From Polietes domitor (Eukaryota; Arthropoda; Insecta; Diptera; Muscidae), in assembly GCA_947397865.1 (NCBI GenBank), contig OX377619.1, forward strand, positions 139,843,424 through 139,907,423: a stretch of 64,000 nt of DNA, given 5' to 3'. How positions within the stretch are numbered: the first letter of the stretch is position 1; each line of letters begins with the position of its first letter. The position numbers and the translations under genes are program-made. Below, piece by piece: positions 33,835-45,039 of the stretch. A model generated the notes under the pieces. It worked only from the letters and a program-made list of their open reading frames with translations. It had not been told where the DNA came from and did no database searches.

Positions 33835-34393
33835 CGCCCATATTCCAGGTGGCAATAAGGACTATAGAAACATTGTCAAATATCAAATTTCAGAGTATTA
33901 CGATCATTCGTATATAAGTTATAACAAAATTAATTTTGCGTAGGTTTAGGTGATTTGTGTGGATGGTACCAGAAGGGACGTGGCAAAACCCGCCTTATTT
34001 TGTACACTTAAAGTGATTATAAAATCTTTAATAAGTACCATGTTATAGATGATTCCGAATATCCGTGTGGAAGTTATGTGGGTTTTTTATTTAACATTGG
34101 AATGTGGGCTATTTGTGCAGGAGGTACCAGAAGAGACGCCCATCTTAGAACTTAAACTAAGATTGGGAAAATATTACCCTGTGCAAAGTTTAAATTGATT
34201 CCTTAACTTCTTTCAAGAGTTATCGTGTACACCAGACAGACGGACGGACGGACATGGCTCAAACATCTTAAAAAGTCGTAAAAACGGATTTGGCCCAAAC
34301 ATACTTAGGGTCTTAAGTCACTCCTTCAGTACGTTACACTTTTGGTCTGTCCCCAATGATATATACCCTCCTACACTATAGAGTGAGTGTATA
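33835..34393 (-). mobile_element. Family C DINE-like Helitron, hairpin end missing
   Basis: Read on the minus strand it starts at the right with TATACACTCACTCTATAGTG, followed by GTAACGTACTGAAGGAGTG and GTCCGTCCGTCCGTCTGTC. Core units to the left carry GGTACCAGAAG and CTTAAAGTGATTATAAAATC. No hairpin was found at the left edge. Confidence 0.72.
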
Positions 34394-34734
34394 AGAACAG
34401 AAATGTATTCGAGTACAGAAAAAATACTCGGTGTATATCCACAGTTATCGGTGTAATTGTGAATTTTCTTTGTAAATTATTAATATAGATAAATGCTAAT
34501 GTGTATTCATTTTAAGTGTAAGTTGGAAAAATGTATATAAACAACAACTACAATTTAATCATTGAAAATAATTAAACGTTAGAAGAAAAAATTATAAGTA
34601 AAAAATAAGCAATTATGCAGAAATATGTGCGTGTCTATTAGGCTGTTTCACAAAAAATTAATTACATTTCTTTTATTGGAGCTGAACATCACCACATACA
34701 CATGCAACTAGAGATCGTATGTAGAAAAACTGTG

Positions 34735-35194
34735 TACTCATTTTTCCTTTTGGTGATCCTTTCTCCTTTTTGCAGGACTTTTAATTTCCCAAGGATTATA
34801 AGTTTTAATAATTTATTTTCGTATTTTTTCAAGTCATAAAAATGTGATACTCATACATAATGAGAGAGAAGAATATGTGTTAAAAATACTTCGAATTTCA
34901 TGCATCTATATGTATTAGTTTAGCATTAACAACTATTTAAATCCCCCCTTAAAAAGTTAAAATTTATTTATTTGCATTTTTAAGGAGGAAATTTGAAGTA
35001 ATTGTTAATGGTAAACTTTTACAAATAGAAGTATGACATTTTTAGAATATCTGCTAATCTCTCTTTCATTTGACACCCATAACGCCTTTGTATGACTCGG
35101 AAAAGTACAAAACTAAATTATTAAACATATATATCCCCTGTGAATTAAAAGTCCTGTAAATAGGAGAAAAGATCACCAAATGGAAAACTGAGTA
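34735..35194. mobile_element. Terminal inverted repeat element (460 bp)
   Basis: The left arm at 34735-34786 begins TACTCATTTTTCCTTTTGGT. The right arm, 35143-35194, read in reverse begins TACTCAGTTTTCCATTTGGT. The arms are about 52 bp and match at nearly 90%, sharing GGTGATC, TTTCTCCT and AGGACTTTTAATT. The interior is AT-rich and non-coding. I could not settle the exact ends or a target duplication, so the transposon superfamily is open. Confidence 0.65.
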
Positions 35195-35615
35195 CGTAGT
35201 TCAATTATGTTTCTGACTTCTACTATTTCTGCAAACTACAAAAAGTTCTCAATACACTCAGTTCTCGAATACTTATTGTCTCATTTGACCGGTACTTACC
35301 GGTTCGTTGAACACGGTTCTCGTATGGACCGTCTTAACCACCACAACGAGAACAGCATACTCGTCCTCGTTTGTCTCTATTTCACTCTCACTCATGGGAA
35401 TGTACATAACTACTTACATCCACGCTTACGTAGTAATTGTGCTTAAATGAGAATTACTTATTTATGTTGTTATTAGTAAGTCATTGGGGCTAACAAGCTG
35501 CGATAACAAAAACATTAATAAAGAGTTTAATTTTACTCAAAATGAATTGTCTTTACCTTGTTTGCACTTAGCAAACTTTTGCTGGGTATTTTTACAAAAA
35601 ACACTATATTTCAAA

Positions 35616-37394
35616 CAAGCAAGGAAAGGGTAAAGTCGGGCGGGGCCGACTATATGATACACTCCACTTTCTATTCGAATTCAATTCAATTCGGTAAAAA
35701 ATTGAAAACGGGAAGAATTTTTGTATGTTTCCTAATCATAGGCTAATATGACCTGGTCCAATTTGTCAAATCGAAAAGAATATTTGTATCGGGGCTATAT
35801 CCAAAAATGGATTAAAGTGACTAACTTTTAAAAAAAGTTCTTCCAGTTCAAATGTAAAAAAAAGATGTAAGAAATATTTTACACCCTCTGATCTTCTCAA
35901 TATCTACACTACCTACATCAGACCAAAGATGGAATACAACTCCCATATATGGTCGGGTGCTCCAGCTTCATCACTGGAGCTACTTGACCGTGTCCAGAGG
36001 AGGGCGATGGTGTTGACAGATGATGGTAGGATATCCAATTCTATTGTCTCCCTTGAACACCGTCATAATGTTGGTTGTGTGTCATTGTTCTATCGATACT
36101 TTCATGGTGTTTGTTCTTCGGAAATTCGTGATCTTATACCGCCCGTGAGAACGTTCGGTAGAGATACGCGACTCTCCAGGAACGCTCACCCATTTGTTGT
36201 CGATTGGACAACCGACCGCACTAAACATTACAGAATAAATTCGTTCTTCGCCCGTACTATCCGTATGTGGAATCGACTTCCGGCAAATATCTTTCCCTCC
36301 AATTACGACATTCAGAGATTCAAAACAGATGTCAACAGACACTACTCCCTCTTTCCTCCTTCCAATACCTTATCTTCCTTCTACCAACGCAATGCACTGC
36401 ATTTATAGGGGACATCCCCTGAGTGTTGGTTCAGTGAAAAAAAAAATATAACGTGTTATGCTCACTTCAAAGAAATTCGGTGAAAACTCGTGGTTTCTGG
36501 GGCGCAAAAGGTCTATCTGGGAGCGAAATTTGTATGGGATCTATATGTAAATCTGAACCGATCTGACCCATTTTCACCATGGGTGTTTCTAGTTGAAATA
36601 TAAGATACTTTGAAAGATTTGAAAAAGATCTATTAAAATATGTGGTTTATAGAGTGGAAGAAGTGAAATCGGGAAGTGAAATATGTGGCAGCTATATATA
36701 AATCTGAACCGATCTGACCCATTTGCACCATGGCTGTTTATATTTGTTTTATAAGAAATTTCGCCTAATTTGAAGAGAATCTCTTAAAATATGTGGTTCT
36801 TAGAACAGTCAAATCGGGAGCGAAATTTTAATGGGAGCTATATATAAATCTGAATCGATCTGACCCGTTTGCACCATAGGTGTTCCTAGTTTAAATATAA
36901 GATGTTTTGCCAAATCTGAAGATAATCTGATACAATATGTGGTTTCTAGAGCGGAAAAAGTCAAATCGTTAGCGAAATTTGTGTTGGAGCTATATATAAA
37001 TCTGTACCGATCTGACCCATTTTTAACACAGGTGTTTCTAGTTGAACTATAAGATGTTTTGCCAATTTTGAAGACAATCTGTTAAATTATGTGGTATCTA
37101 GAGTGAAAAGAGTCAAATCGGGAGTGAAATTCGTATGGGGGCTATATCTAAATCTGAACCGATTTTCTTCAAAGTAAATAGCGTTCGTTCTTATCCCGAA
37201 AAATTTCGTTGTGCAAAGTTTCATTTGGTTTGCGACCTGTGATTACAAGAATAGATGGACGGACAGACCGACATTGCTAAATCGATTCAAAAAGTGATTC
37301 TAAGTCGATCGGTATACTTAACAATGGGTCTATCTCTCTTCCTTTTGGGTGTTACAAACAAATGCACAAAGACATAATACTCTCGTGGAGTATA
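35616..37394 (-). mobile_element. Family B DINE-like Helitron with nested LINE
   Basis: The left end is CAAGCAAGGAAAGGGTAAAG with hairpin AGTCGGGCGGGGCCGACT. The first core unit is broken at about 35855 by a LINE 3' end and resumes at 36447 with TATAACGTGTTATGCTCA. Five core units follow. The right end is the reversed head, GGACGGACAGACCGAC, GGGTGTTACAAACAAATG and CTCGTGGAGTATATA. Apart from the insert it is full length. Confidence 0.82.
35855..36446 (+). pseudogene. 5'-truncated LINE, ORF2 C-terminus
   Basis: An open frame from about 35878 to the stop at 36408 encodes the C-terminal region of a non-LTR reverse transcriptase. FTPSDLLNIYTTYIRP and MEYNSHIWSGA are followed by LLDRVQRRAM, a SLFYRYFHGVCS block, TRLSRNAHPF and a WNRLPANIF...FKTDVNRHY tail. 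This layout is common in Jockey/CR1-like LINEs. A very short 3' UTR and an A-run (36437-36446) end the insertion. The catalytic RT centre (YADD-type) is not included, so the copy is dead on arrival, but this part carries no stop, indicating a young insertion. Confidence 0.78.
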
Positions 37395-37837
37395 TAAAAA
37401 TCACAGTTTATTTGTCATCAACAACAGGACACATTTTTCGTTTTCTGAAATCCGAAATAAAATCTCATAGCTCAAATAAAACCTCTTGCGAATTTTTCGA
37501 AAATTGTTACTAGTAATTATTGTAAAGGCAATAAATAAATTCAGCAAAATATTGACCAGACCACAACGATTACTTTCTCAAAAACCCTACAATATTTTAT
37601 GAAATCCTACAATCCCATGTCCCTAATGAAAATTCGTTTTCTTTTCAACATTGATAAAATCGATAAAAACAACAAAAACAAGTGCACATAATCCCACCAA
37701 CATTCCCCAAGGAACAAATGCCTAATATCGGGATAGCCTAATTTACAGGGTATCAGAAATAATAGCAATAACAATATGTGAAACAATAATGAAGAAAATT
37801 ACATTAAAAGCCAGTAAATGACTGAAACCCGGCTATT
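37395..37837. other. AT-rich DNA, nothing recognised
   Basis: Unassigned AT-rich sequence between two oppositely oriented family B elements. It has ACAACAAAAACAAG-type simple stretches and no gene. Confidence 0.45.
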
Positions 37838-39099
37838 TATACACTCCACGAGAGTATTATGTCTTTGTGCATTTGTTTGTAGCACCAAAAAGGAAGCGAG
37901 ATAGACCCATTGTTAATTATACCGATCGCCTTAGAATCACTTTTTGAATCGATTTAGCAATGTCTGTCCGTCCGCCCGTCCGCTCGTCTGTCTGTCCATC
38001 TATTCTTGTAATCAGAGTCCAGGTCGCAATTGTAGCCAGAACTAAATGAAACTTTGCACAACGAAGTTTTTCGGTATAAGGACGAACGCTATTTAATTTG
38101 AAGACAATCGGTTCAGATTTAGATATAGCCCTAGATACCATATATTTTAAATGATTTTCTTCAAAATTGGCAAAACATCTTATATTTCAACTACAAACAC
38201 CTATGGTGAAAATGTGTTAGATCAGTTCAGATTTATATATAGCTCCCATACAAATTTCGCTCCTAATTTGAGTATATCCGCTCTAGAAACCACATATTTT
38301 ATCACATTGTCTTAAAATTTGGCATAACATCTTATATAGGGTCCGCCAAATAACTTTTTTTTTTGAAAATACTATAAAAAAACTACTGAATATTTTCTCA
38401 AATTTATTTTTTTATTTTAAAGTACAATCCTTCCGGTTAATAATGGAAAATAATTTCATTCAAATGGCTGCCTCGGATGCCCACAAATAATAGTCCAACG
38501 GTTGAATAGTTGAAAAAAAAACGTTAGATGGCGGACCCTATTATATTAAACTAGAAACACCTATGGAGAAAATAAGTCAGATCGGTTCAGATTTACATAT
38601 ATCGCTCCCATTCAAATTCATTTTACCCGATCTTCTTCAAATTTGGCAAGATATCTTATATTTCCAGTATAAATACCCATGGTGAAAATGGGACAGATAG
38701 GTTCAGATTTATATATAGATCCCATAAAAATTTCGCTCCCGGTTTGACTTTTTCTGCTCTAGATACCACATATTTTTAATTTGCAAAATATCTTATATTT
38801 CAACTAAATTTCAGATTTATATATAACTTCCATACAAATTTCTCTTTTTTCCATAACACGATTTAATTTAGTTTAGAAGCCCCTATGGTGAAAGTGGGTC
38901 ATTTCATTCCAAATTTGGATATAGTCCCGATACAAGTATTCTACTCGATTTGACAAAGTGGGTCAAGTCACATCGGTCTATGATTAGGACGCATACAAAA
39001 ATCCTCCCCGATTTCACTTTTTTTCCGAATTGAATTGTATTCGAGTAGAAAGTGGAGTGTATCATATAGTCGGTCCCGCCTTTAGCCTTTCCTTACTTG
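37838..39099 (+). mobile_element. Family B DINE-like Helitron with nested MITE
   Basis: The start TATACACTCCACGAGAGTAT is followed by TTTGTAGCACCAAAAAGG, GTCTGTCCGTCCGCCCGTCC and the core units. The GGGTCC MITE (38339-38538) splits one unit at CATCTTATA. The end is AGTGGAGTGTATCATATAGT, the hairpin remnant CGGTCCCGCC and TTCCTTACTTG|TTTT. One hairpin arm has eroded. Confidence 0.84.
38339..38538. mobile_element. GGGTCC MITE, copy 2
   Basis: A 200-bp element between TA duplications (38337-38338 and 38539-38540) with the same termini as copy 1 at 31826. Differences are few: an extra AAA near 38374 and CTCGGATGCC instead of TGAGGACACC. It is inserted in a family B core unit. Confidence 0.85.
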
Positions 39100-39145
39100 T
39101 TTTTTTAATGTAGACAAATTATTAGTACATTGAACAAATAATTTA

Positions 39146-39764
39146 AAGAGTGATTTTTTTGAGGTTAGGATTTTCATGCATTAGTATTTGACAGATCACG
39201 TGGGATTTCAGACATGGTGTCAAAGAGCAAGATGCTCAGTATGCTTTGACATTTCATCATGAATCGTCTTACAAACGAACAACGCTTGCAAATTATTGAA
39301 TTTTATTATCAAAATGCGTGCTCTGTTAAGAAAGTTCATTGCGCGCTTCCATTTTATGGTCAGTTTAATCGACCCACTGAAGCGGCTATTCGGGCTATTG
39401 TGACTAAATTTCGCACCAAATTTACATTGTTGGGCATTAAACCACCAACACGCTTACGTAGAGTGCGAACTGAAGAAAATATCGCAGCTGTATCGGCCAG
39501 TGTTAATGATGACCACCAATTTTCGATTCGTCGCCGTTCGCACCAATTGGGTCTCTGTTACTCAAAAACGTGGAAATGCCAAAATTGGACTAAGCGGATG
39601 GACCACCTAAGACGCAGCCGCGGTCAACATTTAAATGAAATTATCTTCAAAAAGTAAATGTCATGGACCAATCTAACGTTTCAAATAAAGAACCGATGAG
39701 ATTTTGCAAATTTTATGCGTTTTTTTAAAAAAAAAAGTTATCAAGCTCTTAAAAAATCACCCTT
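39146..39764 (+). mobile_element. Mariner deletion derivative, copy 3 (619 bp)
   Basis: A complete element between TA duplications (39144-39145 and 39765-39766). The left end is AAGAGTGATTTTTTTGAGG. The right end read in reverse is AAGGGTGATTTTTTAAGAGC. It carries the only undamaged copy of the N-terminal-half/C-terminal-tail fusion ORF. The copy at 51978-52596 has the same length and differs at only a few sites. Confidence 0.87.
39259..39657 (+). CDS. Transposase N-terminal domain fusion protein, 132 aa
   Basis: An uninterrupted frame MNRLTNEQRLQIIEFYYQNA ... EIIFKK within the 619-bp mariner derivative. Residues 1-55 match the first helix-turn-helix of rosa/mariner-type transposases (compare MERYTNEQRILIVKLFYQNG at 24077). 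Residues about 60-105 (RLRRVRTEENIAAV, FSIRRRSHQLGLCYSKTWK) match the linker and the start of the second HTH. The next residues jump directly to the C-terminal tail (RRSRGQHLNEIIFKK). All three catalytic acidic residues are absent. If translated it could bind TIR DNA but not cut it. Expression is not shown. Confidence 0.72.
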   Translation: MNRLTNEQRLQIIEFYYQNACSVKKVHCALPFYGQFNRPTEAAIRAIVTKFRTKFTLLGIKPPTRLRRVRTEENIAAVSASVNDDHQFSIRRRSHQLGLCYSKTWKCQNWTKRMDHLRRSRGQHLNEIIFKK

Positions 39765-40178
39765 TACAACTCTAGCAATGTTTGGAACAAAACTTTTTAA
39801 ACATTTTCAACAATTTTTTATTAACATCACATAAATCCGAAAGATGCATTTGTAGTACCTGTCAGTAGGAGTATTCTAGGTACGCCCTACTACTTCATTA
39901 TTAGCCTTATTTCAGAGCACGAGAACACAACACATCATTGGGCTCAATCTTTTTGGATTTTATTGGCTGGGACTGCCTTATTGCACATTAAACCGAGAAT
40001 GACTTACATTACAAAAAAACCATTAGGCTTTGGTAAAACAATGACGTCAACATGTAATCTCATTAACATTTAATTGCATACAAAGATGTAGAACATAAAG
40101 ACATGACATATGGGAAACTGAAAGAGACGTCGTCACAGTGTTATTGGGAAATTGGAATAATAACACTGTGGAACAGAA
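39765..40178. other. Unique DNA, nothing recognised
   Basis: About 400 bp of unassigned sequence between the mariner derivative and a family A element. No frames or repeats of note. Confidence 0.4.
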
Positions 40179-41014
40179 CTAGTAAAAACGGTGTTAAGTT
40201 CGGCCGGGCCGAACCATTGGTATTATTTATATGACCTTTATCCCCTTTTTCCTGTTTTAACCCCTTACGAGTACGACTTTCTAAACGTTCTTCATTTTAC
40301 GTGTCTACGCATTTAGGAGAATGTACACACTGAATTTCATCATTCTAGCTGCAACCGTTTAGTTGGTACTATTTTTATCCCTCTGTTCCCATTGTATCCC
40401 TTAAAAGTACGAATTTGGAAATAAACTTTTATTTTTAGTGTCTACGCAGTCAGAGGAATCTATACTCCGAAATTCATGACTCTAGCTGCGGTCATTTGAT
40501 TGGTACTATTTTGATCCCCCTTTTTCCATTTTAACCCCAAAATGTACGAATTTCGAAAAATCCGTTTATTTTACGTGTCTACGCAGTCAGGGGAATGTAT
40601 ACACCGAATTTCATTATTATAGGTCCATTTTTTATCACTCTATTCCCACTTTACCCATTAAAAGCACGAATTTGGAAAAAATACTTCTATTTTATGTATC
40701 TACACAATTAGAGAAACGTACACACCGAATTTCGTGTTTCTAGCTGTTGTCGTTTGATAGGTACCATGTTTATCCCTTTTTCACCCATTTTCAATCCCAA
40801 CCGATCTACAACTATTAGACATATTCTTGGAAAATTCAGACGTCTTCGCTCCTTTCGTTTAGATGCTAGCTAGATGCAGACATGGCTAGCTCGCTTTAGA
40901 ATTGTATGACGATCAGGAATATAAATACTTTGTAAGGTCTCAGGTCTATATTTAAAGGTGTTACAAACGGAATGACAAAGTTAGTATACCCCCATCCTAG
41001 AGGTGGAGGGTATA
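40179..41014 (-). mobile_element. Family A DINE-like Helitron, short complete copy
   Basis: The left end is CTAGTAAAAACGGTG with hairpin AAGTTCGGCCGGGCCGAACC. About three core units follow (against five in the 1.4-kb copies). The right end is CGGAATGACAAAGTTAGTAT, then CCTAGAGGTGGAGGGTATA. The GTCCGTC run is largely lost (ATGCAGACATGGCTAGC). Copies differ in length by unit number. Confidence 0.82.
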
Positions 41015-41864
41015 AAAATAACAACGTTCTGATAGAGGATATAAAAAGAGAAATACGTATTTTCGGCGAACATCTTTCTTATATCTTATATTTCAAGTGT
41101 AGTATGTATTCGATGAAATAATTCGTCCAGCAATCGTGAATGCATTTGCATTTTTCTCCACTGCAGTGTCTCTTCGCTTAAGCCTTAATTTTGAATGCAA
41201 ATATTCCACGATAATAATGAGACACAAGTAAGTCTTGACAAAAAGGAAACGGCGAATTTGATTATATCCTTTTGCGCTACCGAAATCTGGCCATCATCTC
41301 CAGCTGCATTGATTAAAATCACTCAACGATTTCATAAGTGCCTATCAAGACCACCTCACCCCAGCAGCTGTTCGGCATTCGCCAAATAGCCCCGTCAAAA
41401 TATATCAAAGAAACGGAAGAGGAAAAAGAAAACCGGAAAGCAAAATGTTTTCATATTTATCCCAAAAACGTTAAGACTTCTGTCTGTCTGATTGTTTGCT
41501 TTCGCATGACTGTATGTATGTGTGTTTGTATGTAGGTTGTCGTTTCCACCAACGAAGAATTAAAACCATTTTTTATCATCTTAAGTGATTATGCCATGTG
41601 GAAAAATAACACACAATAAAGTTCAATATCCTGTTGTTTAAACAACTGTCCAGGATGTTAAAGTACCAGCACAAGCTACTCTAAGGACTGTGATACTCAT
41701 ACACACACACACAGAGTCACACTTACAACATATGCTCACACCTACTTACATAGCGCAATCCACGCTGACACAAACACATAAAGAATGGTATCAGCTCACC
41801 TCTATGACAAGAGCCATGCCATAGGGTGGTGTGAAATATTAAATTAAAAATTTTTCATAAATTA
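41015..41864. other. Unique island with microsatellites
   Basis: Unassigned DNA with GTCTGTCTG and GTATGTATGTGTGTTTG near 41480-41535 and an ACACACAC run near 41701-41713. Two short frames (41195-41535) have no recognisable domain. Confidence 0.45.
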
Positions 41865-42178
41865 CAAGCGGCTAAACCGACTTATATAAACCCTCACTCT
41901 CAGAGAACATATGTATGGAAGTTATAATGACTTATATTTTACTTAGGGCCGGTTCGTGGAACATGGTCCCAGCATCCACATTTATAAAGCAATTGTAAAA
42001 ACATGATTCCAGGAAACAGTATAGCAGTTGTAAAGGATTTTATATTGTGTGGAAGGTACTAGAAGGGGCTTGGCAAAAGAATATATATTTTATAGGTTTA
42101 AAGTAATTTTAAAAACATTTTCAAATATCAAATTGCAAATGATTTCGACAATGCGAATAGATGTTATATTAGTTTTAT
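41865..42178 (-). mobile_element. Family C DINE-like Helitron, hairpin-end fragment
   Basis: The left end CAAGCGGCTAAACCGACTT is the family C hairpin in reverse, with the spacer lost, followed by ATAAACCCTCACTCTCAGAG and one core unit (GTGGAAGGTACTAGAAGGGG). It runs directly into an oppositely oriented family C copy at 42179, so the two lie tail-out. Confidence 0.7.
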
Positions 42179-43090
42179 TATACCCTCACTCTGCAGGTAT
42201 ATATCATTTAGGACAGATAGAAAGTGTAACGCATTGAAGTAGTGACTTAAGTCCCTAAGTATGTGTGGACCAAATCCGTTTCATGACTTTTTAAGCTGTT
42301 TGAGCCATGTCCGTCCGTCCGTTTGGCTGACTGGTGTACACGACAACTCTCGAAAGGAGGAGGAGAGAGATCTATTCAAAATTTGCACATTGTAATATTT
42401 TCCCCAAACTTTGTTTAAGTTCGAAGATGGGGAAATTGCCACGCCCCTCCTGGTACTTCCCACAAAAATAGTCCATATTTCAATGTTAAATTAAAACCCA
42501 TATAACTTCCACAAGGATAATCGGAATCGGCTATATTTTGGTAATTGATAATATTTTTATAATCACTTTAAGTGTAATAAATATGACGGATTTTGACACG
42601 CCCCAAACAAATCACGCACAACTACGTAAAATTAAAGCTGTTATAACTTCTATACTGATGATTTGAATACTGTGAAATTTAATATTTAGCCATGCTTTTT
42701 TAGTGGCTACATTCTCATGGAATTGTCACTCCCCTTCTGGTACCTCCCACACAAAGTGGCATAAACTTTGGTTACAATAAAACCGACATAACATCCATAC
42801 GGGTAGTCAAAATCATTTGCAATTTGATATTTAAAAATATTTTTATTAACACTTTAAACCTAAAAAATATTTACGCTTTACCCACGCCCCTTCTTGTACC
42901 TCCCACACATTTGCCCCTGTCCTAGTTAATACTAAATCCTTCATAACTTCTATACTGGTGCATGGGAACCACTATGACTTGATATTTCATCATATTTTTA
43001 CAATTGTTTTGTATATACCGTCCGTATATATGTCCTCTGAGTGTGAGGGTATATATAAGTCGGATTAGCCAACTGAAGCTTACTTTCTTG
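42179..43090 (+). mobile_element. Family C DINE-like Helitron, complete copy
   Basis: A 912-bp copy. The start TATACCCTCACTCTGCAG is followed by AAAGTGTAACGCATTGAAGT and GCCATGTCCGTCCGTCCG. The core units carry GCCACGCCCCTCCTGGTAC, AAAGCTGTTATAACTTC and CTTCTTGTACCTCCCACAC. The end is CTCTGAGTGTGAGGGTATAT, hairpin AGTCGGATTAGCCAACT and CTTACTTTCTTG|TTTA. The subterminal repeat TATACCCTCAC / GTGAGGGTATA is specific to this family. Confidence 0.82.
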
Positions 43091-43139
43091 TTTACTTTTT
43101 TCATTTTCTACTCGGTTTCGAAACAAAAAATTACAACCG

Positions 43140-43624
43140 CAGAGTCTTTTATATCAAAAATTACTATAGGTAATATGTGATAACGCTTCTCCCCTAAAAT
43201 CGTGTACTTTGATACCACGTTTATCCCCTTTCGTCGCGCATTCTCCTTACAAATTTTAAAATATTCCCCTCACTCCTTAAAAGTACAAATTTCGCACTTC
43301 TACGTGATCAGAGGAATTAACATATCAAAATGAATGCAAACATGAATTTATATTGCGCTTCTATATATGAGAGGCATGGTCAGTACAAGGAACACACCGA
43401 ATTTCATGTTTATAGCTACTGCTGTTTAGTCGGGACGAAGGTTCGATATTTATCCCTTTTTGTTCTAAAAGTACGAATTTCGTAAAACCCTGTCGTAGTC
43501 CGTGACTCCGTAATATTTGGGAATTACCCCGAAAACTTCATGGCTTCAGCCGTTCAGTCTGGTCGCTGATCAATGATAAGTCAGCCAGTCAGTCAGTAAC
43601 ACAACTCTTTTATATATATATAGA
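43140..43624 (-). mobile_element. Family D Helitron, truncated copy
   Basis: On the minus strand it starts at 43624 with TCTATATATATATAAAAGAG and GTTGTGTTACTGACTGACTG, a typical Helitron 5'-TC start. Core units of about 150 bp follow (TATCCCTTTTTG, AAAAGTACGAATTTCGTAA in plus reading). The 3' end is missing at the left. The longer sister copy is at 45645-47654. Confidence 0.7.
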
Positions 43625-44715
43625 TAATGAACCAATATATAAACTGATGACCTGAACTTACGATCCACCCTAGTATCAACTCGAATGTATCTGTAGGATG
43701 AATGGATACTAGTCGGATATAAGCTTGTATTAAGTATCTCTGCATGTCTAGCTGCATGAAAGTATTTGTGTGGGGAAGTGTGCATGTGTGTGTGTGTAGC
43801 ACATATCACATACATACATAAAGATTTCCGTTTTTAATCGTTTCACATAAATGTGTGTGATTTTCTTCTTCTCACACACACACACACGCTCATACAAACA
43901 AAATCAGAAACAGAAAATCTGTAGATGTGTCAGTATCTTTATCTATATCTGTAACTGTGTGTGCTGTCTCCGTCTCCATCCCCGTCGCTGTTGTTGTTTC
44001 TGTTGTCATTTGATGCTGTTTTTTAACCATCATTCTGTTCATTTTCCGTGTTTACAGACTAAAGAAGGACAACAAAACGACAAATAAAAAACAAGCCCCA
44101 ACGAATGAAGGAAGAAAACTAAACTGAAAAGAGTTGCAATATTTACTTAAATATGTCGTGTATGTGTGGCAAACGATTCAAACGAGCTGAGACACACACA
44201 CACATACATATGCATGTATGTATGGACATGTCATTCAATAGCTCGAACATAGTAAATATCAAAAAGGAAACGCACGCTCGCACACACATTCACATTCACA
44301 GAGAATTTGTTAAAGAAGGATGATGAAACAACAAGAATAACATCGTCACACATACATACACATTCACACACAGATGTATCTATAGAGAAGGAATCATACT
44401 GCTGAATAATAAAAGAAAGATTTTTCATCTGAAAAGATAGTCACGGCTTTATTTTTTTACCACAGCAACAACAAAAACAACAACAACAGCACACGACTAT
44501 AACAACATGTATGTAAACACTAACAGTGTTGTGTGTGTATGTGTGGTTTGGTGGTTAGGCCGACTATATTGTACCCTTCATCATTAACAGGCATTAAAGG
44601 TGGAATTGCGGTGGTGCTAAGAATATATGATCAAACACACACGCACACATACACACACACTTTGTTAAAATGTTTGATAAGGATACCAGGTTGCCAAGTT
44701 TTTCGAAAGGATTAA
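43625..44715. other. Unique island dense in CA/GT microsatellites
   Basis: There are at least seven CA/GT tracts (43783-43798, 43873-43889, 44191-44204, 44278-44290, 44348-44373, 44530-44545, 44634-44661), CATACATA runs and ACAACAACAACA. The frames over these tracts are low complexity. No coding region is supported. GGCCGACTATATTGTACCC at about 44560 may be a family B scrap. Confidence 0.5.
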
Positions 44716-44716
44716 G

Positions 44717-45025
44717 AAATACTGAAATTGTAGATTTCATAGTATTCGAACAACGAATTCAATTCGCATTAAAGATTAAAATTAAATTCGCTAAATTTGT
44801 CTCCATTTCGATCCACATTTTTCTTAAATGCTGGATCTTCAACTTGCCTCAATTGTTTTTCAATTGTAAAGGAATTACTAAAAAATAATGTGTGATTTTT
44901 ACTGAAATTGTAGATTTCATAGTATTTGAACATTGAATTCAATTCGCATTAAAGATTAAAGTTAAATTCGCTATATTTGACCCCATTTTGTTCTTCAATT
45001 GTAAAGGAATTACTAAAAAAGAATC
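44717..45025 (+). repeat. Tandem duplication, period about 185 bp
   Basis: ACTGAAATTGTAGATTTCATAGTA...GAATTCAATTCGCATTAAAG at 44717 recurs at 44902, and CAATTGTAAAGGAATTACTA closes both units (near 44864 and 44997). The second unit lacks about 50 bp in the middle. Recognisable identity across the shared parts is above 90% by eye. Confidence 0.75.
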
Positions 45026-45039
45026 AATGATTTTTAGAG

